Position numbers and translations under genes: made by a program. The notes beneath the pieces are model-generated. The model was not told the origin of the DNA and searched no databases. It saw nothing but the letters and a program-made list of their open reading frames with translations. From contig CM050450.1 of the NCBI GenBank assembly GCA_027563935.2, positions 5,191,957 to 5,255,956 of the forward strand: a stretch of 64,000 nucleotides of DNA, read 5' to 3'. How positions within the stretch are numbered: the stretch's first letter is position 1; every line of letters begins with the position of its first letter. Positions 11,917-23,557 of the stretch are shown here, one piece after another. The stretch is from Costus lasius (taxonomy: Eukaryota; Streptophyta; Magnoliopsida; Zingiberales; Costaceae).

Positions 11917-13575
11917 TGTTAGACCTACAGGCCTTAAATTGGGCGCGACCCAACTTGAGGCCCAATAACCCAGCCCACGTCTCTGTTACCCGATTGGATC
12001 GGCGGACGGAATTCGGGCGGTGACCCGATTTCGTTTGAATCGAACGACCGTTCGATCAACTCAGCGAAGAGGGATGGGCGACTGACGCGGATCGGTCGTG
12101 TCAGCAGGCGCGTAGGTGGCTGACTCCGGTCAGCGCACGAGACCCGAGGGAAGGCAAGGTTAAGAAAAGAGAGGGAGGCGGTAATGCAAGAAACACACGA
12201 ACTCGTTCGGAAAAAAAAAAAAAAAAAAGAAGAAAAGCTTTGCCTCGCGCCTACTTTCTCTTGACCTTCCCGTCTCCGACACTCCCCTCCGACGCCGACG
12301 ACCCAGTGGGTTGTCCCCTCGAGCTCTTCCTCGCGTAACCGGTGGTGCGGGTGGGTGGTACCATTCGCGGCGAGCTCCATCTCCTTTCCGACGTTCTCGT
12401 CTTCCCCGACTTCACTGTCGCCGTCGTCGTCGCTGTCTACACTGTCGGACCGCCTTGGAAGGCGCCAAGCGCTTCAGCTTCGTCAACTAGAAGGAGCCGG
12501 CATTGCGCCGAGGTACTTTCTCGCCGTCAGGCGCCCCCCCCCCCCCCCCCCTTGTCTTCGCTCCGGCGGCCCGTTTCTGCCCCGGCGGCGCCATCTGCCT
12601 TTATCCTTCTCCTCGCCACATGCTTGTAATGGACGTTAAAGAGCTCCCTCGCGAGCCCTCCCCTCCTGTCCTTGAGAGCTCCGGCCCGCCTGCATGCGAG
12701 TTTTCCTCGTCCGCCCTGGTTGCCGCTCCCCATTTGCGTATGGGTTTCTCTCCCTGTTCTGGCAACCACCTGGTTCGGATTCTACGCCTCTCTCTCCGAC
12801 GCCACCCCGTCTACGTGGATGAAGGAGGCACCAGCTGAGGTGCCGTTCGTCAGCCGCCTGTGACCCCGCCGGCAGCCGACATCAGACTGATGCCTCCGCT
12901 CCCTCCGCTCGTGGATGTTGATGTACGCCGACCAACCTCCAGGATCGGCGGTCGTGTGTTCTGTTCGCTTCCGTAACGGAAACAGGGGCGGCTCCGCCCC
13001 TCTCTGCTTACGCTTTAAATGTCTTCCTTTGGGGTTAACCGTTTCGGTTCCCCTCCTGTTCCGGCGTGCGACGTTGGGAATGGTCGAGCTGCCGGCGTGA
13101 GTCGTCGGTAGTTCCTACAACGTGGAAACGTGCTGAACCATCGGGTTGAGGTCCTGATAGTTCGTTCACGTTTGACTCGGAGTACGAATGTATTGACCGA
13201 GGCGTACGCGACGTTGCGATATTTATGTTGTCTTCGACGCTGACGTTTCGATCAATGTGTTTGTACTTTTAGTGGACCCCATCCGACGTCGTCGGCTTCG
13301 GGCGAGTCCACCGGGTTTGGGCGAATCGGATCCGGCTCAACGACCCCGGTCTCCGGTGTTGACGAGTGTTGACCCGATTTCGATTGGGACGGCAGAGATT
13401 TGCGCCGAGTCCCTGGTTCGGCTGGGGAATGGTTCGAGGAGTCATTCCCGCCGATCACGCCCAACTTCGCGGTGTTGACCGTGGTGCCCCTGCGTGGGCG
13501 TGTATGGACTCGAGTCAAGCGTTTACTCATCTGTACTTGGATTAAAATTTTGTTATGGTAAACAAGGGCGTGACA
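11917..13575 (-). mobile_element. Solo LTR, 1.66 kb, minus strand
   Basis: Read on the minus strand the unit starts TGTCACGCCCTTGTTTAC and ends GGTCTAACA, with a perfect 5-bp target duplication GATAG on both sides (11912-11916 and 13576-13580). No internal retrotransposon sequence lies next to it, so it is a solo LTR left by LTR-LTR recombination. It is GC-rich and contains a C17-20 run near 12532-12551. The several 60-150 codon frames inside (for example 12342-12863) look like chance frames of GC-rich sequence. The first 130 bp match the LTR at 31773. Confidence 0.85.
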
Positions 13576-14750
13576 GATAGCAAGTAAGAAGATCTGGCAA
13601 GTATGCTGCCTGTTTATCGTGTTTGATCTCGGATATGGTATTTAGCAGGCATTGATCTCTCTGTAGATCCGCTGGCCTCACGAGCAAAAGAAAGATCATC
13701 GTTTTCAGTGCGTAAGAACCGTTGTAGTTTTGTATTTTTGTTTTCGTCCGTACTCGTCCCCTTGTCTCGTTTGGCGAGCAGATAATAATAGGTTTGTCGA
13801 GATGCAGAGCGAGGATGAAATCTGCGAAAATCTACCCATTATCTAAGCTTAGTTTGAAACTGAATTAAGCAATAACCATTTTGGCGAGCGAATTGGATAC
13901 TGCTGTGGTGCTTTAGGTGCACTCTAATGGAATTGAATCACTCGAAGACAGCTAATCTTAAGCTGCTTTCCCCATTTTATCCGAGCAATAGCTCTGACTT
14001 CCGTGGTCATTGGAATTTGTTCTTTTCATCCTGCTGGTGCTGCGTGTGCGCGATTGTGAGAGAGTGGCACGTTAGCGAAGGCGCATCACTTGTGATCCCA
14101 CACCGCCATGCGCCATGACTGTTTGTAGAGCTGGCACATTGTGGATAGCATGAATTTTCCGAGGGTGCGTTCGTTTGTGGGTGGGACGACTGTTTCCACA
14201 TCGCATCGGCTTGAGCTGAGCACACTGGCGCAGGAAAAATGATGGCGTAGTACTCCGCGCGCTTGCCCGTTCCGAATGCGGGGGTAGACGACAGGGCGCG
14301 CCGCGCCTTGCCAAAAACGTTACAAATAGAAGCAGACGAAAAGGAACAAAGGACTGCGTCCTCCTCACCACGTCTGCCTCTGGAACCGAGCAACGTCCCC
14401 GGTCCTTCCACCTGTGACATCCTTTGTTGGTCTTCTTTGGCGTAAGTGGATGCACCCGTTTATCTTAATTGCTTATTGATTAGTTCAATCTTTCGTTCTT
14501 TCCCATCATCGCCTAATTGTTAAACTAAATTTGGTGCATTGATTAGAAATGATGATTTTTTTTCCCAATACATTGTATTTATATTTTGAATGTTAAAAAT
14601 TGATACAAGCATTTTATTTTTATTAAAAGTAAGCTCCTATGACCATAATAAGAGTAATTCCATTTTACTCAATAGAATATAATATTTATGTGATATTTTG
14701 AGCTCATTTGTAACACTTGAAAGTATTTTCTTTGTATCATATTTAAGCTT

Positions 14751-14855
14751 TAAGGCTGTGAGGAAAGAATGGAAAACATATTGAATCTAGAGACATCTGT
14801 CCTCCTAATTTTTCATTTTTTTTTTTTATTTTTCATCCAAGTAAACACAGCCTTA
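14751..14855. mobile_element. Short MITE-like inverted repeat
   Basis: It starts TAAGGCTGTG and ends CACAGCCTTA, exact inverted ends. The inner right side, CATCCAAGTAAACACAG, matches the ends of the element at 9544, so the two may belong to one family. About 105 bp, non-coding. Confidence 0.5.
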
Positions 14856-15030
14856 GAGACATCTTTACTCGTGTCCTGTTTTAATAATGTGGGTGAATAT
14901 TAAGATAAAAACCCATAGACAAGGATGAGAACGACTGTAAGGGTCAATTGTTATGTTGGCATGCTGTGAGTGACAGGTCTAGGGCACATGAGTTTATATT
15001 TATCATCTGCTTTACTCCTATCTAATCTAA

Positions 15031-15104
15031 GCAATGGGTAGAAATCATCTTTAACTCTCTGTTTCCAGCAATGGGTAGAAATCATCCTTAACTCTCTGTT
15101 TCCT
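15031..15104. repeat. Tandem duplication, 37-bp unit
   Basis: The unit begins GCAATGGGTAGAAATCATC and runs through TAACTCTCTGTTTCC. It occurs at 15031-15067 and 15068-15104 with one or two mismatches. Confidence 0.85.
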
Positions 15105-15172
15105 TGGAGGGAAGTAAAACTGTAAGGAATGAAAAACTGCAAGGAAAGAAAATTCCAGGGAAAAAAAAATTC

Positions 15173-15412
15173 ATATCTTGTTTCCTTGGAAGGAAGGAAA
15201 AGAGGAAGGAAAATTAATTTCGAAGGTCGGGCGAAGTGGCGTTGTGTTTTCTCTGACTTTTCCGTCTAATTTGGGCGGAAAAATTTCAGAGGAAAAGTTA
15301 CAAAATTTTCCATCCACTTTTCCACTCAAATTTTTCCTTCTGTCGAAGGAAACAGCGGAAAATTTATTTTTCTTTCCTTTCCTTCTAGTTTTCCTCCCAA
15401 GAAAACAGACAC
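15173..15412. mobile_element. MITE-like inverted repeat, about 240 bp
   Basis: The left end TTTCCTTGGAAGGAAGGAAA pairs with the complement of the right end near 15395 (TTTTCTTGGGAGGAAAA). The core has a second imperfect fold (GGCGGAAAAATTTCAGAGG against CCATCCACTTTTCCACTC). The target duplication is unclear. Confidence 0.5.
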
Positions 15413-16191
15413 TAACTCTGACCCCTCCTTAGAGACCATTTTTAGTTCTTTACTTGTCTTGTTTTAATAATAGAGATGATTTTAATAGCAGCACATGGTA
15501 TTAGATGAAAACCCATAGCTCACACAGTTTGTATCTATTAATTGCTTTACTCTTGCGTAGAAATCACCTAAAGCTCACACCCTCCCTTTTGGACTGCATA
15601 GAAGTAGTAATTGTCAATTTACACTCCGTACTAACCGAGAGCTACGCAACAATTCACAAGCCACCAAAATTTGCATCAACTTACCTAAGACCCTAACCCA
15701 TAGAAGAATCTCCTCCCTCCACATTGTTTGCCTAAGCGACTCGAAGCTGTGTCCTACTCCTACATTCATAACCACCCTCTTCATCTCCCCTCAGTTATTC
15801 AATGAATATAGTGCGCCCCATACATGCATTTCTAATATCACCTCCCTCCCCTCCCCTCCCTTCCCCGCATATTAAATACAGCAGCTGTACATCTCAATTC
15901 TCAACAGTCTAACGCAGGGATGCACGGAGGATTCCGGATCCCAATTCTCAGCACTTGGGCATGGATTAAGCCAAGTACGTTTTAAGAATTCAGCTTTCTG
16001 TCCCCACCGCACCCTCCAAATAGAAGCCAACAAACCTTCCTGTTCTCTTCCCCGGAAATACAAACTTTAATATTATTCCAAGGATTAAACGATAAAAAGA
16101 CATTGATGGTCTAAATAAATGAAACATCTAAATCTCTTTTCTGTCTGTTATTTCCATGTCTGCGCCCCCCTCGGTTTCCTTCGTACCACCG

Positions 16192-16198
16192 CTATATA
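16192..16198 (+). promoter_or_regulatory. Possible TATA box of the PIF gene
   Basis: TATATAT lies about 260 bp upstream of the start codon at 16458, after a pyrimidine-rich stretch (15840-15870). The distance would give a 5' leader of about 230 nt. No transcript data support it. Confidence 0.35.
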
Positions 16199-16457
16199 TT
16201 TCTTTCCATGTATCTTTCTTCAACCCCCTCATCTTTACGCATTAGAATCCTGTACTTTTCCTTCCACATGACGAATTTCATCGTTCGAGACTTGCAGCTC
16301 AGGAACGTTCCTAACCACTCAACCGCAGCCGCCAATATTCGCCGTAAAGCACCGGCCTGGTGGGTCCACGCCCCTGTTTGTACCACTCTCATTTCTTCTT
16401 CCAAGTAATCATTTTTACTAGTAGTAAGTCGCAAAAACACGTACGTTGGCCCCAAAG

Positions 16458-19400
16458 ATGAACGAAAGCGATACTCTTTTAAGGCCTGAGGACGAAATCA
16501 TGGAGTTAATTTGGCAAAACGGTTTGGTGGCTCTCCCGCTCGACCGCCGCTCCGCTGCGGAGAACGGTGGCGGCGTAGCGGAGGAGGACGAAGTGGCTAA
16601 GCAGCTGTTTATGGAGGAAACCGAGATGGCTTCGTGGTTGAACTACCAGATGGAGAATGCTCAAGTGGAAGGCGGCGTCTGCCTCCAAGGGGAGCTGGGC
16701 TTAAGGCATGAAGCGGACGCGACGTCAGAGAGGCTGAAGCTGCCGACAGTGGTGGAGTCGAACGCGATCCCTGAAGCCATTGAAGCGTTGGAAGGGTCAG
16801 TGGTGTTTGGATCAAGCGAGAAGTTGGCGGACGTGGAGATCCTGGATGAGCCGCGGTCTACGTCTGTGTCGCCGTCGGGGAAAGCGGAGCGGAAGCGGAA
16901 GAAGGTGATTGAGGTCAGCTCACGGCCGCTTTAAAACTTTTCTACACTAAATTAATAATTCGCGAGAGCATTTGTTGCATAATACAAAACACTTCGGGTT
17001 AAGTTATCTTGGGATTCCTGGGATGGATTGGTTAAGATGGACGCGCGAATATTTTTAGACGGAAGCGTCACTTGATCAATCCTATGATCGGGATTTATTT
17101 GGAATTTTCTTCTGTTGTCATTTCTCTTTACGTGAACACTAGGAAGTCTACTGTTGTCATTTCTCTTTAGATGTTAAAATAATAAAATTGATGCAGGTAA
17201 AAGAAGAAAAAAAGCTTTAGTTTATAAATTTACGGTATTGCATCCCTGTTTCAAAATGTATGCTTTTAAATTTCTTTTTAAATACTGACCTCACAAGTTT
17301 GCAATCGAGCGTAAGTTTATATATTGACTACAGGTAAAAGAAAATTTACTGTAGTAATCTTTGATATTTTATGTGATCCACAGTAATGTATAAATGATCA
17401 ATATAAATTGAAATTAATTACTTATATCATTACTCAGCATCCTCCTAAATGCTTGTTGTCCTCGGTCTTGGAGTTTCTTTTATACATAATTAAATATATT
17501 TTCTTTTCCACTTATAAGGGTAAAGGCAGTAACTAGTGAATCCAAGAGTAAATAATAATTTTGTCCTTTAGCTCTAGTTTTTTTAATTCTGAATTTTGGA
17601 AAGATATTTTTGCCATAAAGTTGTATATTATATGTGAGTAAATGTTGAGCCATAGCAGATTCCCGAAGACAAAAAATATACCAATCTGCCTTTTTATCCA
17701 AGGCCATTACTTGTTGGGTATAGATGGTTCTGAGAGGTTTAAGCTTCTTTGTAGACCTCTTTAGATTCATTGAGGAAGATTATGTAGCATTTTGATGGGA
17801 CGCGTGCAGTATCATGAGAAAAGTATCTCCAGTGATCCAATTCGTGCAATTTTTCCTCTGCCATATGCTTTTTGCTTCTCTCGGTCATCAAGCAATGACG
17901 AGAACTATTGAAACCATCATCCTATACTGTTCTATCACTTAAAATTTTGATTGGTACTTATAAAATTGTTTTATTATTATAGATTTCCTGTCCATTGAAC
18001 TAGTGATTTCCTATCCGTCTATGTGATCTTAAAGCTATAGCTCCATCGACATTTTCATCAGTTGCTAAAAGGCAGTGCGCATCCTTGACTCTGCGTTCGT
18101 TTGTCATTACTCTGGTTACTTTTAGTGCCCCCGGGGTAAAAGAATAAGCTATATTGCTGTCCTTGTGATAAATTTCACAGCCTTCTTCCGTATCCTGTAG
18201 ACTTCACTAACCATAAATTGGATTTGCCTCTCTAGTGATTGAAACTAAGTGTTGTTGATCCTTCATAGGGATAAAACCTTGCTTTGCCATTGATTGATAG
18301 CATTTGACATTTGCAACTTCTGAGCTTCCCCCAGATATTTAAATTTTACTGTAGCACTCTTTCTATAAGCACATGTAGATGTATGAATAAAGTTCGATGG
18401 AGCATACGAAGTTAATATAAACTTTTGAAGAAACAAATTTTTTTTATATATATGAAGCAATTTATTGTCTAATTAGGAATTCTAGTTTTATGAATAATTT
18501 CTTATTCCATGAGCATAACTGGCCTGTTGAAGCCACTGATGTTCGACGATATTTTGTTGTGTGAAAGGATGCAAAGTTTGAGTCTGGTGAAGATCAGAAA
18601 GATCCTTCTCAATGTGCATCAGTGAGAAAGCCACGTACTGCAGAATCTCACAACTTGTCTGAGAGGGTGCACCCTTAATTAGTTTCTTAAGTTGCTTTCT
18701 CTATATATGAGTGCTTTTATTTTAACTAAAATCTATATTGCAGTATGTTACTAGCGTTTTTAAATGTTTGTAGAGGCGAAGGGATAGGATCAACATGAAG
18801 ATGAAGGCTTTGCAGGAACTTATACCCAAATGCAGCAAGGTAATTACCATATAGTTTAAGTGCACTTCTGGAAATTTTGGATAATTTCTTTTTCTTTTGA
18901 TTCCAGTCTGACAAAGTATCAACGTTAGATGAGGCTATTGAATATATGAAATCTCTTCAATACCAACTCCAGGTATAACTTGGGCATATTTATTGGTTTG
19001 AAAGCTTCTCTGTCGGTTATTAAAGATTCAAAGGAGAAACTGTCCATTATACGTCTTCCTTCAACTGTCGTTCTTTCATTTCATCTATGACATTCTATGG
19101 TTGACAATGCTGTTGTTGTAATGCTAGTTGTTGCAAGTCAACAATGAGTATTTCATCAACAGAATTATTGTTTAATTGGAACGTTCTTCTGTTTGCCTAG
19201 AGACAGCTAGATTAATTCATCTTGAATATAATTATTAGGATATCTCAATTGCGATTTTTTAAGATTGAGTGCTAGCCTGTATTTCTACTGACTTGTGAGG
19301 AACATTAGATTATGTTGTAATGTCTTAAATGTAGAAGTTAGAAAGTCTATTTGGTGTCTCAATTTTCACTCAAAAGGCATAATAATAAACAATAAATACC

Positions 19401-22348
19401 ATAATAGTTGCAGATAAAATCTGCATAACATAAAATTGAAATATTACAACAATATAGTGATTGCAATTGTCTCAAAATGCCAATAATCAAACTGAAATCA
19501 TAAAATTTAATGTCTCTCATGATATTTATCCTGTAAGCAAAATTAGTAATGCTAGACGTAATTAAATCTCTTTGATGTAGGTGGTACCTTTTGATTTGGA
19601 GTAGATTCTGAAAATAAAACCCACTTGGGTTAGTAGCTTGGCCGAGTTAGTCTTTTTCCCCTAGTCAAAATCAGGAGTTTCAAATAATATGAGGGTGAAG
19701 TTACAATAATCAACAGAGAAATAATTTAACAAGGACATATATCAATGAGTAAGACATGAAACATGTGATATACCCAACAAAGGACACAATAAATGGCAAA
19801 GTCAAAAATCAACAACATAGGATGAAAGCAAAATCCATATCTTTCAGTATATGATATGGCAAAGGAATGGTGCGGTGTTCAAGGATCGGAAATGTGGCAA
19901 GGGGTGTATGACTTGAAACTGCATGTTCCATATTTTTGTAGAATCTACTAATATGTTCACTCCTACCCCGAATCCACAACAGTCACTTGGTTCTACGGTC
20001 ATTCATTCACACAACCTGACCAATTTGGTTAGTTATTTGTCAAACACAAAAACTATCAAGGGTTCTGCAAGGGGCAGGATCACTAAGAAGACAAAGGATA
20101 CAAATTACCTAGGGATGATCTATCCACACTAGTTTATAGATCACTCAACACTCACGCCGCTTGGATCACTCGGAGGGAGATGAACAACATTAATCAATAG
20201 GACATCATCCATCTGGGTCATCAACACTTGGCAAATTAATCCAAGGGTTAGAATTACTCAAAAGAAGGTCGACAACTAGATCATCTAAATAGCTCAAGTC
20301 ACTTGATTCGATTACATATGATCATTCAGAAGGATCTAATGGTTAAGATCATTAGGTGTGATTCAACCACTCAAACATATTGGTCACTCAGCAGTCAGCC
20401 AATCTGATCACTCGAGATATAAATTTGAGGGCTCCGGATCACTTAAATGTGATCTGATCACTCAAACGACCAGTTCATTAATACTTGAATGAGTCTATTA
20501 TCCAGTATGAAATTCGAGGGCTCTAGTCACTTAGGTCTAAATTTGACACTCAGATGATTATGCAAATCAAACCACTTGGGGTAATCAAATAGAATCGGAG
20601 GACCATGATCAGTTGGGCGGTCAATCATTTAATCTAAGTACATGGCTGCCCAACATCAATCACTTAACCACATAGACTTAACCGAACACAAAATTGGGTC
20701 GGAACACAATGTTAAACAGAATCCAAGACAAATCACTGTACCAATGCTTTTAGAATAATCTAAGATTTGTTCTATAGAAAAAAGGATTTTTATTGTGCCG
20801 CTTGAAGAGATGGGGAAAAATTAGTAAAGAACATTCAGCAAAGGAAAAAAAAAATATAGAAGGCTTGCCTTGAGTCGTGCAGCGCAGCAATGCAATTTCC
20901 AAAAGTGGCAGTGGTCACTAAGCAAATGAGGAAACAACAAATAAAGAAAGAAGAGAAAGAGAGACGGGGATTTACGGACACACGTGTGCAACACCATTTC
21001 ACTAAATCATAAAGTGTTAAGTGATGAGTCTCCTATCTCCATTGCTCTAAGTTTCTACTTTATTCGGTAACCCCTCATTGCCCCTGTTTTTTCTGAACAT
21101 TATGCTAGAAGGAAAACAATTTTATAAATACATATGCCGAAACACGCGTCCACACATCCATTCTTGTCCTATACCTTTTATACTCAGCTTTATTATGAAG
21201 CTTGATTAATTTTCATGGAGACTTGGATTGTTTCTCTTTTTAGGGACGTTAGCCTGACAAAAGAGTGTGCTACAGACTGATCTATGGAATGCTGAGTCTA
21301 GCATATTGCTCTGAATTTTATAGTATGGCTAATTATTTGTAATTTGGTACTACTACAGATGATGTCCATGGGATGCAACCCCAACCCTCTGATGTATCCA
21401 GGTCTACCGGCATTCTTGCCCCCCATGGGACTGGGCATGCACATGGGACTGGGCATGGGTGTGGGTCTGGGGATGAGCATGGGAGCCGAAATGGGTACCG
21501 GCGGCCTAACCTGTCCGATGCTTCCGTTTGGACCCATCCCTTTCCCGGCTATGGCTGGATATCCATCAGTTCAGTTAGGCTCAAGAACGCTTTCACCACA
21601 ATTTCATCCATTTCCGGTGCCAACCTCTTCTCAAGTCAGAGGTGAACCAACCAACCAGCAAGATCAATTCTATGATTCAGTTCACAGACTAAGCCCAAAT
21701 GGACCCCAAACCCCCCATGTAGTTGATCCTTGTCATCAGTTTCTTAACATTCAACATTCTCTAGTACAAACTCAGGTAAATTATTTATACAACCTGAACG
21801 GTTTTTATGATGACCACTTATGTGTAGTTCATCCAGAAATTGCCTAAGTGGATCGAAAAGGTCAAAAGCTCCTCCATTTAAATCAAATAGTTTGCAGAAT
21901 AAAAATTTCTTTGGAGCCCACTGTATATCGAGTTATGACTAAGTTACTTGGACTTGGTAAAATTATAGTTTTGGTATTCTACATGTCACGTAGATTTCAA
22001 GATATGTGTAATACATGCAATATCTCACGCCCTCAATTGCGTTTGACAGAATCGTCGAGTACTTGAAGAAGCTGGAAACAGGGGAGAAGATGGTAGCGCG
22101 GATAACTCTGATAGCTACAATGGTTAGCCTGAGAATTTGTGCACGAGAACTTGCTGCATATATGCTGTAATTCTTTTTGCAAAGAATGACAACATTCCCA
22201 TTAATTGCTACATGTCGCCTTTTTATTTTTTATTTGTTTTGAAGAAAGCATGTTTTTCATTGGGTTCCTTAGACCGTCACGTATTGCTCTAAACAAATAA
22301 CTTGTTGTTTATCTTTATTGTATTCGTGTGTCTTATATTTCAGGCTGA
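16458..22348 (+). CDS. Phytochrome-interacting factor, PIF4/PIF5-like bHLH transcription factor
   Basis: A nuclear bHLH factor that binds G-box/E-box DNA and is controlled by active phytochrome. Predicted exons: 16458-16904, 18568-18666, 18774-18839, 18907-18972, 21359-21775, 22050-22122 and 22344-22348 (stop TGA at 22346), giving about 390 residues. Residues 12-25 (DEIMELIWQNGLVA) are the phytochrome-B-binding APB motif. Residues about 177-226 are the bHLH: HNLSER with the DNA-contacting His, Glu and Arg, then RRRDRIN, ALQELIPKCSK and LDEAIEYMKSLQ. Exons 3 and 4 are 66 nt each and in phase, as in this family. After MMSMG, residues 227-365 are rich in Gly, Met and Pro. The start is the ATG at 16458; an upstream TTG should not be used. 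Oddities: Met in place of the usual Glu in RINEKM, and a weak exon-2 acceptor. Exon 1 could also end at 16913. PIF family is secure, subgroup tentative. Confidence 0.85.
18973..21358 (+). other. Intron 4 of the PIF gene with degenerate repeats
   Basis: The 2.4-kb intron interrupts the gene between the bHLH and the Met/Gly-rich exon. From about 20100 to 20640 the motif ATCACT(C/T) (often GATCACTCAA or TCACTTGGAT) recurs at irregular spacing of about 25-45 bases, like a decayed minisatellite or an old transposon. No coding region was seen, and the spacers show no CRISPR-like regularity. Confidence 0.5.
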
Positions 22349-23552
22349 AAGGTTGAACCAAACTTCTGATTGTTTCATGGAAGGAAAAATCAGCTAACAA
22401 GTCGACAAAGGTCCAACCACAACACCTGGAGCCGGCGACTTAAGTGGGTTCTCTCTCTAAGTCTGTCCTTTTGAGTCCCCATCTTTACGGACTACGAATA
22501 GCTATTTTCTAATAAAAGAGGGCCTTTTTACCCTTATCAGATGTGGATTTACTTTTGCTTGATCACATGTAGTTGTGTTAGCTACTCTTTGTGGCAGATT
22601 GCTTGTTCCTCCGCTTTCTAAAATTAAAATTAAACATTTTAAAATTTCAGCAGATTAAAATAGCATGACAGTGGATTTTCACGTCAGCCAGAAATTAATA
22701 TTAATAAACACCATTTGCATATAATAACTTATTAGTTGTAGGGATTTAATTTAGTTACCTTGTGTATTAGGATTCTAACTGTGTATGTTAACTGTGTAAG
22801 TTTGTATTCATATTGCAACACGTATCGAAGTATAGTAATGTCTGTACGACGACATGCACCAATGTTCTCAAATTTTCCTCCTACAATGGGAGTAGAAAGT
22901 GATTTTTGTAAGGGCAAGCCAACGGAAAGATATATAGGGATGTATCAAATTAGTAGGTATTTGTTCTATTGGAATTCATTTAAAGGTAAAAAGATAGTTA
23001 TTAGTTAGTTTTGAGTAAGGTATGTGTAGTGTATATGTTACGTGAGTCAGATTCAAGTAGCACGGGGCATATATTAGTTGGGTTTGCAGGTATCTGCTTT
23101 ATCCTATCTAAAATTTAATTATTATTAGGATATTATAGGGTCGGGTATCCGAATTTCAATCGGTATATAGAGTGAAATTTAATATGGTAGATATTTAACT
23201 TAGATATTTATAGGATTTAAATATTAAATGAGCAGTTAAATTTTTACTATGATAGGGTATAGATAGAGGTTCTAAAAATTAAACGGATAGTTATTTGAGT
23301 ATGGGTAGTATAAAAGTTATTTGGGTACATGTAGTTATTCCGGTACGAATAGTATAAAACGTATACATACTAAGATTATCCATTAATACTAATTCTATTA
23401 CCTTTGGTGTTTAAACTGCCACACGCACCGCTTCTCTTATTAATCCCTATCCATGACTTATTTTCGATAATTGGCTTATTATTAAGCATGCATGAGAATC
23501 TTTTAGTTGATAGAAATATTGGTAGTAGCTTTATTCTTTAACACTTGACACT
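22349..23552. other. PIF 3' flank and intergenic sequence
   Basis: AT-rich sequence without a recognisable gene. Around 23130-23370 short GGGTA/GGTAC-type motifs recur. The last 60 bp (about 23495-23556, GTAGTAGCTTTATTCTT) match sequence upstream of the second neprosin gene (28365-28425), marking the left limit of the tandem duplication. Confidence 0.5.
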
Positions 23553-23557
23553 CTAGC

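Larger units (their letters stand above)
13576..16190. other. Intergenic stretch upstream of the PIF gene
   Basis: No gene was recognised. The stretch holds small inverted-repeat elements (14751-14855, 15173-15412), a 37-bp tandem duplication (15031-15104) and a diverged duplication of about 60 bp (14858-14915 resembles 15433-15515). Frames of 60-137 codons around 14007-14455 overlap on both strands and show no family features. Confidence 0.5.

Noticed and set aside
12342..12863. Pro/Ser/Arg-rich frames of 60-111 codons
   Set aside because: GC-rich LTR sequence with a long C run; composition alone explains the open frames.
16446..16457. Upstream TTG start for the PIF protein
   Set aside because: Plant nuclear genes start at ATG; the ATG at 16458 fits the family N-terminus.
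20100..20700. Possible CRISPR-like repeat array (recurring ATCACT motif)
   Set aside because: Spacing and sequence are irregular, and the setting is a plant intron.
21373..21645. 90-codon frame overlapping the PIF exon 5
   Set aside because: It is the shifted frame of the Met/Gly-rich exon, which is in phase with the bHLH exons in the other frame.
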